A program made the translations under genes and the position numbers. Below the pieces are notes generated by a model. The model was not told the origin of the DNA. It made no database searches and was given only the letters and a program-made list of their open reading frames with translations. From assembly GCF_009689585.1 (NCBI RefSeq), contig NZ_AP018694.1:5633501-5697500 (forward strand): a stretch of 64,000 nt of DNA, written 5' to 3'. Source of the stretch: Aquipluma nitroreducens. GTDB taxonomy: Bacteria > Bacteroidota > Bacteroidia > Bacteroidales > Prolixibacteraceae. Positions 29,756 through 38,764 of this stretch are shown in pieces; the stretch's first letter is position 1; the number at the start of each line of letters is the position of its first letter.

Positions 29756-30562
29756 CTAAATTTTTGAATCCGGTTTATAATTTAACAACTTGGCGGTTGT
29801 ATTGTGATACTTTTCAACTTCTTTCCGGTACTTACTCTCCGGATATTCGTCGACAAAGGTAAAATATTCGTCCAATGTAGAGCTTAAACGCTCATGCTTT
29901 TTTTCTTCAACACTATTAATAGCAAGCAAATACTTTGCTTTTAACAGCATATACATCAATTCTTCGCGGTATTTAGTATCCGGAAAATCTTTTAACGATG
30001 ATGTTAAAGCAACGACTGCAGCCTTGTAATTGTTCAAATCAAAGTAAAGTTTACCACTTAAATAGGATTTGTAAACCAATTTATCGCGCAACTCAATAAT
30101 TAAGCGGGTAGCTTCATCAACCCGGGTCGATTTCGGGTATATGTTGATGAATAACTGTAAAGCGTCAATTGCATTTTGAGTAACAGCCTGATCAAGACGA
30201 GGAGTTGGCGAATCCAGATAAAAGCAGTATCCAATCATGTATTGCGATTCTTCGGCATACTCACTTCTTGGAAACTCTTTAATTAACGATTTAAAATAAT
30301 GGCCGGCCATCATATTGTCTTTCAACCCAAACTGACTTTTTGCAAAATAATAATATACCTTATCTGCACGGCTTGTACCCCTCACTATACCAATGAGCTC
30401 TTTCAAAAGCGTTGAAGAACGAACAAATTCTCCATTTTCGTAATACTCCAGAGCTTTTTTGTACTTGAATTCGTAATCGGTGCTTTTTACCACCTTATTA
30501 TAATCACTGCAACTACTCAGTAACAGTGCAAAAACAATAACAATAGGTGCGAAATTTCTCAT
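29756..30562 (-). CDS. bamD: BAM-complex lipoprotein BamD
   Basis: TPR lipoprotein helping BamA insert outer-membrane proteins. Mature protein starts at the Cys of LLLSSCSDYN. TPR-like helices follow: YKKALEYYENGEF, YYFAKSQFGLKDN, YAEESQYMIGYCFY, LFINIYPKSTRVDEA and similar. Three in-frame ATGs lie at 30574, 30568 and 30562. The -7 box at 30579-30586 would place the transcript start around the first, so a downstream ATG (30562 used here, giving 268 residues) is favoured. First gene of the five-gene leftward run. Confidence 0.9.
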   Translation of the reverse strand: MRNFAPIVIVFALLLSSCSDYNKVVKSTDYEFKYKKALEYYENGEFVRSSTLLKELIGIVRGTSRADKVYYYFAKSQFGLKDNMMAGHYFKSLIKEFPRSEYAEESQYMIGYCFYLDSPTPRLDQAVTQNAIDALQLFINIYPKSTRVDEATRLIIELRDKLVYKSYLSGKLYFDLNNYKAAVVALTSSLKDFPDTKYREELMYMLLKAKYLLAINSVEEKKHERLSSTLDEYFTFVDEYPESKYRKEVEKYHNTTAKLLNYKPDSKI

Positions 30563-30578
30563 TTTCATTAACATGGCG

Positions 30579-30586
30579 CAAAGATA
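30579..30586 (-). promoter_or_regulatory. Putative -7 element of the bamD operon
   Basis: Reads TATCTTTG on the minus strand (TAnnTTTG). It lies only 5 bp from the first possible bamD ATG, implying a leaderless or very short-leader mRNA. No -33 box at normal spacing. Confidence 0.45.
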
Positions 30587-30665
30587 TATTTTTTAAACAA
30601 ATTTTCAGGCCGAAAAATAGAATGAATTATCCAGAATACAATCTTGTTTAGTATAAATTAACAAA

Positions 30666-30696
30666 TTTGCAGACTTATTAAAAAGAATTACTTTTG
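30666..30696 (+). promoter_or_regulatory. Bacteroidota promoter of the alpha-oxoamine synthase gene
   Basis: TTTG (30666-30669), 19-bp spacer, TACTTTTG (30689-30696): a full match to the TTTG/TAnnTTTG consensus, 28 bp before the GTG start. Confidence 0.75.
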
Positions 30697-30724
30697 CAAT
30701 GCTAATTTTAAAAACCAGATCAAA

Positions 30725-31969
30725 GTGGATATTTTTGAAAAATTAAGAAGCAATATGGGCGACCTGGGTCAGTACATGAAACAGGCTCACGGATACTTCG
30801 CTTTTCCTAAATTGGAAGGTGAAATTGGTACCAAAATGAAGTTTAGAGGTAAGGATGTTTTAGTGTGGAGCCTGAACAATTACATTGGACTGGCCAATCA
30901 TCCTGAAGTAAGGGAAGCAGATGCCAAAGCTGCTGCAGAATACGGAATGGCATACCCAATGGGTGCACGTATGATGTCAGGACAAACCAGTAAGCACGAA
31001 GAACTTGAGCAGAATCTGGCTGAATTTGTAGGAAAAGAAGATGCTTTCTTATTGAATTTTGGATATCAGGGAATGGTTTCGATCATTGATGCAGTGTGTG
31101 GCAGAAACGATGTTATTGTCTATGACTCTGAAGCACATGCTTGTATTTTGGATGGCGTTCGGTTACATATGGGTAAACGTTTTGTTTATGGCCACAATAA
31201 TATGGATAGCCTCCGTAATATGCTGAATAAAGCAACCAGACTTGCGGCAAAACAAGGTGGTGGTATTTTAGTAATTACTGAAGGTGTATTTGGTATGGCG
31301 GGTGACCTGGGAAAACTAGACGAAATTGCCAAACTGAAAGACGAATTCGAATTCCGGTTATTGGTTGATGATGCTCATGGTTTTGGAACAATGGGTGCAA
31401 CCGGAGCTGGTACAGCAGAACATTTTGGAGTTTCTGACAAGATTGATCTTCTCTTTGGAACCTTCGCCAAATCTATGGCCGGAATTGGTGCATTTATTGC
31501 CTGCAACGAAGATATATGTAACTTCTTACGATACAATATGCGTTCTCAGACATTTGCTAAGTCATTGCCAATGCCAATGGTTATTGGTGCATTGAAACGT
31601 CTGGAATTATTACGGACCAAACCAGAACTTAGAGAAAAGCTTTGGACCGTAGTTGCTGCGCTTCAAAGCGGACTAAGAGCTGAAGGATTTAATCTTGGTG
31701 TAACAAACTCTTGCGTTACCCCAGTTTATTTTGAAGGTGGTGTGGGCGAAGCAACCAGCGCAGTAATGGACTTACGTGAAAATTATAATGTTTTCTGCTC
31801 TGTGGTTGGTTATCCGGTAATTCCTAAAGGACAAATCATGCTTCGGTTAATTCCAACAGCCATGCACACGCTTGAAGATGTTGAATACACCATAAAAGCA
31901 TTTTCAGAAATCAGGCAAAAACTGGAAGAAGGCAAATACAATACTTCACAGATTCCATCGATTATGTAA
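30725..31969 (+). CDS. Alpha-oxoamine synthase: serine palmitoyltransferase-like or cysteate acyltransferase-like
   Basis: PLP enzyme of the family condensing an amino acid with an acyl-CoA/ACP. It has 414 residues from a GTG at 30725. Visible: SLNNYIGLANHP, YDSEAHACILDG (His stacking on PLP), LLVDDAHGFGTMG (Asp binding the pyridine N) and GTFAKSMAGIG with Schiff-base K249. It is not Kbl by sequence. In Bacteroidota such stand-alone copies make sphingolipids (Spt: serine + palmitoyl) or sulfonolipids (capnine synthase: cysteate + acyl); which one cannot be decided here, and 8-amino-7-oxononanoate synthase is less likely without biotin genes nearby. Confidence 0.78.
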   Translation: MDIFEKLRSNMGDLGQYMKQAHGYFAFPKLEGEIGTKMKFRGKDVLVWSLNNYIGLANHPEVREADAKAAAEYGMAYPMGARMMSGQTSKHEELEQNLAEFVGKEDAFLLNFGYQGMVSIIDAVCGRNDVIVYDSEAHACILDGVRLHMGKRFVYGHNNMDSLRNMLNKATRLAAKQGGGILVITEGVFGMAGDLGKLDEIAKLKDEFEFRLLVDDAHGFGTMGATGAGTAEHFGVSDKIDLLFGTFAKSMAGIGAFIACNEDICNFLRYNMRSQTFAKSLPMPMVIGALKRLELLRTKPELREKLWTVVAALQSGLRAEGFNLGVTNSCVTPVYFEGGVGEATSAVMDLRENYNVFCSVVGYPVIPKGQIMLRLIPTAMHTLEDVEYTIKAFSEIRQKLEEGKYNTSQIPSIM

Positions 31970-31984
31970 GAATAAAAATAAAGT

Positions 31985-32010
31985 AAAACCATCCTTCGGG
32001 ATGGTTTTTT
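31985..32010 (+). terminator. Terminator with UUCG tetraloop
   Basis: AAAACCATCC/GGATGGTTTT, a 10-bp stem closed by TTCG and followed by T's, between the oxoamine synthase gene and tRNA-Thr. Confidence 0.92.
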
Positions 32011-32040
32011 CATATCTGCTTTATTATATTTGTGCTTAAT

Positions 32041-32113
32041 GCCTCTTTAGCTCAGCTGGTAGAGCAGCTCATTCGTAATGAGCAGGTCGTGGGTTCGAGT
32101 CCCATGAGAGGCT
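32041..32113 (+). tRNA. tRNA-Thr (anticodon CGT)
   Basis: A 73-nt cloverleaf: acceptor GCCTCTT/GAGAGGC (last pair T-G), D arm GCTC/GAGC, anticodon stem GCTCA/TGAGC with loop TTCGTAA (anticodon CGT, reads ACG), T arm GTGGG-TTCGAGT-CCCAT and discriminator T. CCA is not encoded. No intron or anomaly. Confidence 0.97.
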
Positions 32114-32128
32114 CTGAATGAATAAAAG

Positions 32129-32165
32129 AAACCCTCTGAAAGTTAAATCATTCAGAGGGTTTTAT
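32129..32165 (+). terminator. Terminator after tRNA-Thr
   Basis: AAACCCTCTGAA/TTCAGAGGGTTT, a 12-bp stem with a 10-nt loop and trailing T/A-rich tract. Confidence 0.88.
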
Positions 32166-32195
32166 ATTTTAGGACAATAGCATGATCGTATTCAA

Positions 32196-35100
32196 TTAGT
32201 CGTGCATTTGCAGTGTGAAGTAGAATGTACTTCCCGTTCCCTCGACGCTTTCTACCCATATTTCTCCACCATGTTTTTCAACAAAATCCTTGCAAAGAAA
32301 TAGGCCAAGTCCAGAACTTAGTTCACCTGCCGTACCAACCCGATTTGTTTTAACATCAATCCGAAACAAATCATTCAGCATTTTGGAGCTAATTCCAATC
32401 CCCGAATCTTTTATAGCAACCACAACCTTTTGCCCGGCTTCAATCCAGGCCGAGACATTAACATGACCACCATTCCGGGTAAATTTTACTGCATTCGAAA
32501 CCAGATTCCTAAAAATAGTTTGAAGACTGTTGGCATCGGCATAAACCTTAATTTGATCAGGAATATCATAAGTCAAAACAATATTCTTGCGTTTCGCCGA
32601 TTCAAGTAACATTGTAATACTGTCATCCAAAGTAGCAAGCAGTGGAATTATTTCTGGATTAAATGGGATAGCCTCTCTTTGCATTAATGACCATTGGAGT
32701 AAGTTCTCAAGTAAATGATACAGATTTGTTGCCGATTTATTCATGCCTTGAGCAAGATCTTGTATCTCAGTCAATGTCAGGCTTGCCAAATCTTCCGCCA
32801 TAATTTCAGTCAGTCCTAAAAACCCACTGAATGGATTTCGTAAATCGTGCGCAATTATGGAGAAGAATCTGTCTTTTGTTGCATTAGCTACTTCAAGCGC
32901 CTCTTTTTGACGTCTCAACTCATCATTAATTCCCTGCAATTCGATGCTTTGATTTACAACCTCAGCCGTTTTTTCCTTCACAATACGTTCAAGGTATCGT
33001 TGTTGTGTTTTCAAAGAAGTGATACGCCAACGATAAAGAACAAACAAACTCGTCAGAATAAATACAACCATAATTAACCGAAACCATCCTGTCTTCCACC
33101 AGGGAGGGCGAATTGTGAACTGATAAGCAAACTCCTTGCTCCAATAACCTTCACCATTTCTTGCTTTTATCTTGAAAATATAAGTGCCCGGAGAAAGATT
33201 ACCGTATGATGCATCAGTACTCAGAGTTAATGCAATCCAGGTTTTATCTAATCCTTCGAGTTTATATTGATATCTCATCTTTTTGTTATGTCTCTGAGAT
33301 ATTCCTATAAATGAAAAAGTCAGGAAATTATTATTGTATTTTAAACTTAGGTTTTGCGGTATGTAATACCACTTTGATGTTGTATCAAAATTAAAATCGG
33401 TTACAGTTACTCCATTTTCAAGAATAATACTTGTATCTTTTGCCTGAAAATGTCCTTCACTGTCAGTGATATCGGAAAGCAGATTTGACCATTTTATCTT
33501 TTCATTGAAAAGCGAAATACCGGTTAATTGGATTTCAGGTGAAATCGTGTCAGCAATGTCTCCATCCCCATGATAAGCTATTAGCCGGTCGTTGGTACCA
33601 ATCCAGATAGTTCCTGCTTTATCCTGACAAATTGCTCCTCGATTGCAACCAATACCCAAAAAACCATCTTCATATGCAAAATTATTGAACAATGGTAAAC
33701 CTGCATTATTCGCGTTCGCATTTAAAGCTCCGGATTTTAACTTTGATAAACCAAACCGGGTGCCAAACCAAAGGTTATCGTTCTTGTCCTGCGTAATACT
33801 CAGTACATTGTTATTGCTTAAACCTTCGTTTTCAGTATAGGTCGTAAAATATTTCCCGTCGAATTTAGCTAAACCACCGCCACCTGTTCCAAACCAAATA
33901 TTCTCATCATTGTCCTGAAAAATACTAAAGACATAATTGTTTGGAAGACCATCTTTTGTTGTATAATTAATAAACTGAGGAACAAATGATTGACTTTTAA
34001 TGGTTGTATTTCCATGAAGTTTATCCGATTTTTCAAGAATAAGATTCGATACACCTCCGCCATCAGTACCAAACCAAAGATTTCCATTTCTATCATTCAA
34101 AATACTCAGAACAAAATTATTGCACAATCCTTCTTTTACAGTATAATTTGTAAATGATTGTCCGTCATATTTTGATACGCCACCGCCATATGTTCCAAAC
34201 CAGAGATTCCCGGGTTTATCCTGGGCGATGCAGAATACTTTATTGTTGCTTAGTCCCTCCTTTTGCGTGAAATTAGTAAACGACTTTCCATCGTATTTCG
34301 AGACGCCACCACCATCTGTTCCAAACCACATATTTCCACTTTTGTCCTGAAACATACTAAAGACCTTATCATTGGCTAAACCTTCTTTTTCGGTATAGTT
34401 TAAAAACGATTTTCCATCGTATCTGATAATACCTCCGCCAAAAGTACCAAACCACAGGTTGCCTGATTTATCCTTTAAAATACTAAATACTTTATTGTTG
34501 CTTAATCCTTCATTTCGGGTATAGTGTGTAAACAGGCTTCCTCCATACTTACTTACGCCTTCATTAGTACCAAACCAAATGTTACCACTTTTGTCGTTTA
34601 AGATACTATAGACAAGATTATTACACAATCCATCATTTTCAGTAATGTGAGTAAAAACCCCTCGTTTCGGTGAGTTAAGTTTCTCATCCGGTTCACTGAC
34701 ATTAAAAGTTAGTTTCGTTATCCCTCTTCCGGTACCAAACCAATATGCCCCAAGGGAATCCTGAAATATGCTATAAATTTTATTATCGCTTAATCCTTCG
34801 TGATTCGTATAATTTGAAAACGATTTCCCGTTGTAACAAGATACCCCGCCATTAGTACCAAACCATATATTTTCATCACGATCTTGTAAAATATAAAATA
34901 CAGTATTATTGACCAACCCTTCACTTTCAGAAAAGTTAGAAAACGATTTACCATCGTATTTTGATACACCATGTTCTCCAGATCCGAACCAAAGATTTCC
35001 ACTTTTGTCCTGCAAAATCGACAAAATTGTATTGTCGCATAAACCTTCTTTGGGGGAATAATGAGTAAACGATTTTCCATCGTATTTCGATAACCCTTCA

Positions 35101-35843
35101 GTCGTTGCAAACCAAATATCTCCATTTCTATCCTGTAACATCGATAATACCGAATTGCCAGACAATCCTTCTTTGGTCGTAAAATGGGTAAAGAATTTTC
35201 CATCATATCTTGATGCGCCTCCACCATCGGTTCCAAACCACAAGTTTCCGCTCTTGTCTTGCAAAACAGACCAAATCCGATCGTTGCCTAATCCTTCTTT
35301 CGTTGTGAAATGCGTAAACGATTTTCCATCATATCTGGAAACGCCACCACCATATGTGCAAAACCAGATATTCCCGCTAATATCTTGCAACTGGCAATGT
35401 ATCGAATTGTAATTTAAACCCTGATGTTTGCCGAATGTGCTAAAATTCTGAGGGTTTTGATCTTTTATATAGGCATCTTTTGCTGTTTCAACAATGGGCA
35501 TTCCGCCAATGAATGGTTTGTCAATGGCTGTAACAGTTTTAGGAATTAAAAAAGAATTCTGACCAGGAGTATTTATTCGAGGGTTACCGGCTAAAATAAT
35601 TGTTGGCTGTCCGGCGAGGAATTCGTTGGTATTTGTATAAATCGCATTCGGTTTACCAACAGTTATTCGTGTTGGTTGGCCAGCTAGTACAATTTTAGGT
35701 CTTGCTACGGAATCTTCAGGGATAATAAAACCTTTTGCTTCAACAATCAACGGACTGTGAACCAATAATGTATCCTGACTCTGTTGTTTTGTACAGGCAA
35801 GAGTTAGTAAAATGATAAGAATCGTAAGAAGAATTTTATTCAT
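32196..35843 (-). CDS. Large two-propeller (14 Reg_prop repeats) sensor histidine kinase
   Basis: Membrane sensor of 1215 residues from the ATG at 35843 (a longer reading from 35870 adds 9 residues before the signal). A lipoprotein-like signal (LILLTLACTK) and a linker with AGQPT/AGNP repeats are followed by 14 repeats of about 42 residues (pattern SILQDKSGNLWFGT..GGVSKYDGKSF), enough for two seven-bladed propellers. Next come a Y_Y_Y domain (about 790-920), a membrane helix (FRLIMVVFILTSLFVLY), a coiled coil, HisKA with H999 (IIAHDLRNPFSG) and HATPase_c (VSNAVKFT, DSGIGIS, SSGLGLFLC). There is no receiver or AraC domain, unlike classic Bacteroides hybrid sensors, and no partner regulator adjacent. 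Ligand unknown. Confidence 0.9.
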   Translation of the reverse strand: MNKILLTILIILLTLACTKQQSQDTLLVHSPLIVEAKGFIIPEDSVARPKIVLAGQPTRITVGKPNAIYTNTNEFLAGQPTIILAGNPRINTPGQNSFLIPKTVTAIDKPFIGGMPIVETAKDAYIKDQNPQNFSTFGKHQGLNYNSIHCQLQDISGNIWFCTYGGGVSRYDGKSFTHFTTKEGLGNDRIWSVLQDKSGNLWFGTDGGGASRYDGKFFTHFTTKEGLSGNSVLSMLQDRNGDIWFATTEGLSKYDGKSFTHYSPKEGLCDNTILSILQDKSGNLWFGSGEHGVSKYDGKSFSNFSESEGLVNNTVFYILQDRDENIWFGTNGGVSCYNGKSFSNYTNHEGLSDNKIYSIFQDSLGAYWFGTGRGITKLTFNVSEPDEKLNSPKRGVFTHITENDGLCNNLVYSILNDKSGNIWFGTNEGVSKYGGSLFTHYTRNEGLSNNKVFSILKDKSGNLWFGTFGGGIIRYDGKSFLNYTEKEGLANDKVFSMFQDKSGNMWFGTDGGGVSKYDGKSFTNFTQKEGLSNNKVFCIAQDKPGNLWFGTYGGGVSKYDGQSFTNYTVKEGLCNNFVLSILNDRNGNLWFGTDGGGVSNLILEKSDKLHGNTTIKSQSFVPQFINYTTKDGLPNNYVFSIFQDNDENIWFGTGGGGLAKFDGKYFTTYTENEGLSNNNVLSITQDKNDNLWFGTRFGLSKLKSGALNANANNAGLPLFNNFAYEDGFLGIGCNRGAICQDKAGTIWIGTNDRLIAYHGDGDIADTISPEIQLTGISLFNEKIKWSNLLSDITDSEGHFQAKDTSIILENGVTVTDFNFDTTSKWYYIPQNLSLKYNNNFLTFSFIGISQRHNKKMRYQYKLEGLDKTWIALTLSTDASYGNLSPGTYIFKIKARNGEGYWSKEFAYQFTIRPPWWKTGWFRLIMVVFILTSLFVLYRWRITSLKTQQRYLERIVKEKTAEVVNQSIELQGINDELRRQKEALEVANATKDRFFSIIAHDLRNPFSGFLGLTEIMAEDLASLTLTEIQDLAQGMNKSATNLYHLLENLLQWSLMQREAIPFNPEIIPLLATLDDSITMLLESAKRKNIVLTYDIPDQIKVYADANSLQTIFRNLVSNAVKFTRNGGHVNVSAWIEAGQKVVVAIKDSGIGISSKMLNDLFRIDVKTNRVGTAGELSSGLGLFLCKDFVEKHGGEIWVESVEGTGSTFYFTLQMHD

Positions 35844-36254
35844 CACAGAAGCAAACCTATAAAATATCAACTGAATATCGAATTATCCATCTGTAATTTA
35901 TAATCATTTTTATTACAATTTTACGAAAATACTATTATTCTCAGTTTTGATTTCATGTTTTTTAAAACTTATTAATCATCCCGTTTTCGTGCAATTATGT
36001 TTCTGTCTAAAAATTATAGGATAGGTTTACTAAAGGACAATTTATCAAACAATAAAATAATAAAAACTTCCTCAATCATACCTTAATTGAGCATTATAGA
36101 TGGCTTAATTTTATCAGTAAAAATAATCTTCCAATTTTCAAGTTGCGAAATATCAATACACTTTTTTGTAAAAAAAAGTTTGGTACTAATCTGAAAAAGT
36201 TACTTTTGCACCGGCTTTTTTAGCTTATTCAATTATCAACATATTTTTAAAGAT
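35844..36254. other. AT-rich divergent intergenic region with the nuo promoter
   Basis: Separates the kinase and nuoA starts. Holds the nuo promoter at 36179-36208. The rest is AT-rich with no recognisable gene or repeat. Confidence 0.5.
36179..36208 (+). promoter_or_regulatory. Bacteroidota promoter of the nuo operon
   Basis: TTTG (36179-36182), 18-bp spacer, TACTTTTG (36201-36208): strong consensus match, with the nuoA ATG 46 bp downstream. Confidence 0.78.
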
Positions 36255-36605
36255 ATGGAAAGCGAATCATTAATTCTCTTTTTTATAGTTGCACTAATCT
36301 TGGTAGGTGGGGCAATTATATTCTCAACCCTTGTTGCTCCAAGCTCATTAAATCCCGTAAAATCAGAACCGTACGAATGCGGTATTCCATCTGAAGGACC
36401 GGCATGGATTCAATTCAACGTGGGTTACTACCTTTTTGCAATTATTTACCTTGTTTTCGATGTTGAAACCGTGTTTCTATTCCCTTGGGGTGTAGTCATG
36501 AAATCAATCGGGATGAGGGCATTTATTGAAATCATTATTTTCTTCTTCATACTTGGTCTTGGACTTTTGTATGCATGGAAAAAAGGAGCTTTGAAATGGG
36601 TTTAA
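36255..36605 (+). CDS. nuoA: Complex I subunit NuoA
   Basis: Small membrane subunit at the junction of the arms; 116 residues with three membrane helices ([56 protein letters not shown]). The conserved loop [12 protein letters not shown] between helices 1 and 2 carries the Cys of the family, and FDVETVF is invariant. First gene of the operon, overlapping nuoB by 10 nt. Confidence 0.95.
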   Translation: MESESLILFFIVALILVGGAIIFSTLVAPSSLNPVKSEPYECGIPSEGPAWIQFNVGYYLFAIIYLVFDVETVFLFPWGVVMKSIGMRAFIEIIIFFFILGLGLLYAWKKGALKWV

Positions 36606-37153
36606 TCAAATCAATGAAAGATGAAGATTTCGGAGATAGCGAATCTCTCGAACTCTTAAAAAAGTCAGGCGGAAACGTCTTCATGACTAGTATTGACGCA
36701 GTTCTGAACTGGGGTGTATCGAACTCCATTTGGCCACTCACCTTTGCGACCAGTTGTTGCGGAATTGAGATGATGGCTGCCGGAGCATCAAGGCACGACT
36801 TTGCCCGTTTTGGGATTGAAGTTTACCGTCCTTCGCCACGCCAGGCCGATGTAATCGTTATTGCAGGAACCATCAATCACAAAATGGCTCCTGTTCTGAA
36901 ACGTTTATACGACCAGATGCCCGATCCGAAATACGTAATCGCCATGGGCGCATGCGCCGTTTCTGGAGGACCATTCTTCTACAATTCGTATTCAGTGGTA
37001 CGCGGTGTTGATCATATCCTTCCGGTGGATGTTTATGTTCCCGGATGTCCGCCCCGCCCCGAAGCACTCCTTTATGGCGTGATGCAATTGCAGCGAAAAA
37101 TTAAAGGTGATTCACTTTTTGATTCAGAAGATTCAACTGAAAGGTTGCTCTAA
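36596..37153 (+). CDS. nuoB: Complex I subunit NuoB ([4Fe-4S] N2)
   Basis: Peripheral-arm subunit carrying the terminal cluster N2 that reduces quinone; 185 residues. Cluster ligands are visible in [21 protein letters not shown] and [10 protein letters not shown]. The start ATG at 36596 is chosen over an ATG at 36575 because AAAGGAG lies just upstream of it, and the conserved sequence follows it. Overlaps the end of nuoA, so translation is coupled. Confidence 0.95.
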   Translation: MGLIKSMKDEDFGDSESLELLKKSGGNVFMTSIDAVLNWGVSNSIWPLTFATSCCGIEMMAAGASRHDFARFGIEVYRPSPRQADVIVIAGTINHKMAPVLKRLYDQMPDPKYVIAMGACAVSGGPFFYNSYSVVRGVDHILPVDVYVPGCPPRPEALLYGVMQLQRKIKGDSLFDSEDSTERLL

Positions 37154-37164
37154 TTAACCAGAAC

Positions 37165-37623
37165 ATGCTAAACAGACAAGAATTAACAGATATTATTTCA
37201 GGTTTTGTTCCTGAAGCTGAGTTTCCTGAAGGTAAACAACTGTTGGAAGTTATTGTTCCGGCAGAGAAATTATTTTCTTTAGTGGAAAATCTGAAATCAG
37301 ATAAAAGAACAGCATTCAATTATCTGATCAACCACACTGCCGTTGATTTTACAACTCATTTCACAGTGGTTTATCACCTCGAATCTACAGATTTCAGACA
37401 TTTAATTGTACTGAAATCATTGATTGCAGATCGTGAAAATCCAAACGTAGACAGCTTAACTGCTTTGTATCCGACTGCTGAATATTTTGAGCGCGAAGTT
37501 TTCGACCTGTTTGGAATACGGTTTAATAACCATCCAAACCTGAAACGCTTTTTCATGGAAGATGACTACGGCTACCCGCTTCGCAAAGATTTCCGCGATG
37601 AAGTAAACATTATTGAACGTTAA
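37165..37623 (+). CDS. nuoC: Complex I subunit NuoC
   Basis: 30-kDa-type peripheral subunit; 152 residues, short compared with many homologues but with the conserved C-terminal motif YFEREVFDLFGIRFNNHPNL followed by DDYGYPLRKDF. It is separate from nuoD, unlike the fused NuoCD of E. coli. 11 bp after nuoB. Confidence 0.93.
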   Translation: MLNRQELTDIISGFVPEAEFPEGKQLLEVIVPAEKLFSLVENLKSDKRTAFNYLINHTAVDFTTHFTVVYHLESTDFRHLIVLKSLIADRENPNVDSLTALYPTAEYFEREVFDLFGIRFNNHPNLKRFFMEDDYGYPLRKDFRDEVNIIER

Positions 37624-37636
37624 TACTCAATATCAG

Positions 37637-38764
37637 ATGAGTGAAGAAATTATAAAAGACGTGATTATCGGGGAGAACGAGGACTATATTATTAATATGG
37701 GTCCCCAGCACCCTTCGACTCACGGTGTATTAAGGTTTGAGGTTTGCCTGAAAGGTGAAACCGTCAAATACCTGATTCCACACATTGGATACATTCACCG
37801 TGGAATTGAAAAGATGTGCGAAGCCATTACCTATCCGCAGATTATTCACCTGACCGACCGAATGGATTACCTTTCGGCTCACATGAATAACGAAGCGGTT
37901 TGTTTGCTTGTTGAAGATGCTTTGCAGGTTGAAGTTCCGGAGCGGGTAAAGTATATTCGTACTATTCTGGACGAACTGAACCGAATTGCATCGCACCAAC
38001 TGTGGTGGTGCGCTTTTGGTATGGATTTGGGCGCATTAACCAGCTTCTTCTACGGACTGCGCGATCGTGAGCACATTCTCGATATTTTCGAAGAATCGTT
38101 CGGATCGAGATTACTTCACAGTTACGTGATGCCTGGCGGTTTGATGCACGACGTTCATCCCAACTTCCAAAAACGGATAAAAGAATTCATCACCTACTTC
38201 AGGAAAAAATTACCTGAATACGACCAGTTACTTACCGGCAATGTAATTTTCCAGAACCGTGTCAAAGGAATTGGGCACATGAGTAAAGAGACTGCTATCG
38301 GATACGGTGTTACCGGTCCTTCAGGCCGTGGTTCCGATTACTCGTGCGACGTTCGTAAAATTGCACCTTACGGAGCTTACGATAAAGTTCAGTTCAACGA
38401 AATTCTGGAAACAGGCTGCGATACCTGGGCTCGCTACAAAGTGAGAATGGGCGAAATGTGGGAATCACTCAGCATCCTGGAACAATTGGTTGACAATATT
38501 CCTGAAGGCGATTTCACTGCCAAAATGAAACCAATCATCAAACTTCCGGCTGGAGAATATTTCCAGAGAGTAGAAACTGCCCGCGGCGAATTGGCTGTAT
38601 ATGCTGTAAGCGACGGCAATAAATCGCCATTGCGCATGAGGTTCCGGACACCAAACTTCAGTAATTTGTTTGTAATGAACGAAATTACTGCGGGACATAA
38701 AATTGCCGACCTGATTGCCATCAGCGGTTCGCTCGATCTTGTAATCCCTGATATTGACCGATAA
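37637..38764 (+). CDS. nuoD: Complex I subunit NuoD
   Basis: 49-kDa-type subunit forming the quinone site with NuoB; 375 residues from ATG 37637 (a TTG at 37613 inside nuoC would add 8 residues). MGPQHPSTHGVLRFEV contains the quinone-site His. HIGYIHRGIEK and DRMDYLSAHMNNEA follow, and the C-terminus is DLVIPDIDR. The sequence resembles the [NiFe]-hydrogenase large-subunit fold without metal ligands, as expected for complex I. Confidence 0.95.
   Translation: MSEEIIKDVIIGENEDYIINMGPQHPSTHGVLRFEVCLKGETVKYLIPHIGYIHRGIEKMCEAITYPQIIHLTDRMDYLSAHMNNEAVCLLVEDALQVEVPERVKYIRTILDELNRIASHQLWWCAFGMDLGALTSFFYGLRDREHILDIFEESFGSRLLHSYVMPGGLMHDVHPNFQKRIKEFITYFRKKLPEYDQLLTGNVIFQNRVKGIGHMSKETAIGYGVTGPSGRGSDYSCDVRKIAPYGAYDKVQFNEILETGCDTWARYKVRMGEMWESLSILEQLVDNIPEGDFTAKMKPIIKLPAGEYFQRVETARGELAVYAVSDGNKSPLRMRFRTPNFSNLFVMNEITAGHKIADLIAISGSLDLVIPDIDR

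Noticed and set aside
34790-35236. 148-codon minus-strand frame in another phase of the kinase gene
   Set aside because: Frame-shifted translation of the Reg_prop repeats; the main frame is uninterrupted for 1215 codons.
32847-35412. Plus-strand frames of 65-85 codons opposite the sensor kinase
   Set aside because: They are repeats of the antisense of the Reg_prop repeats; they recur because the sense gene is repetitive.
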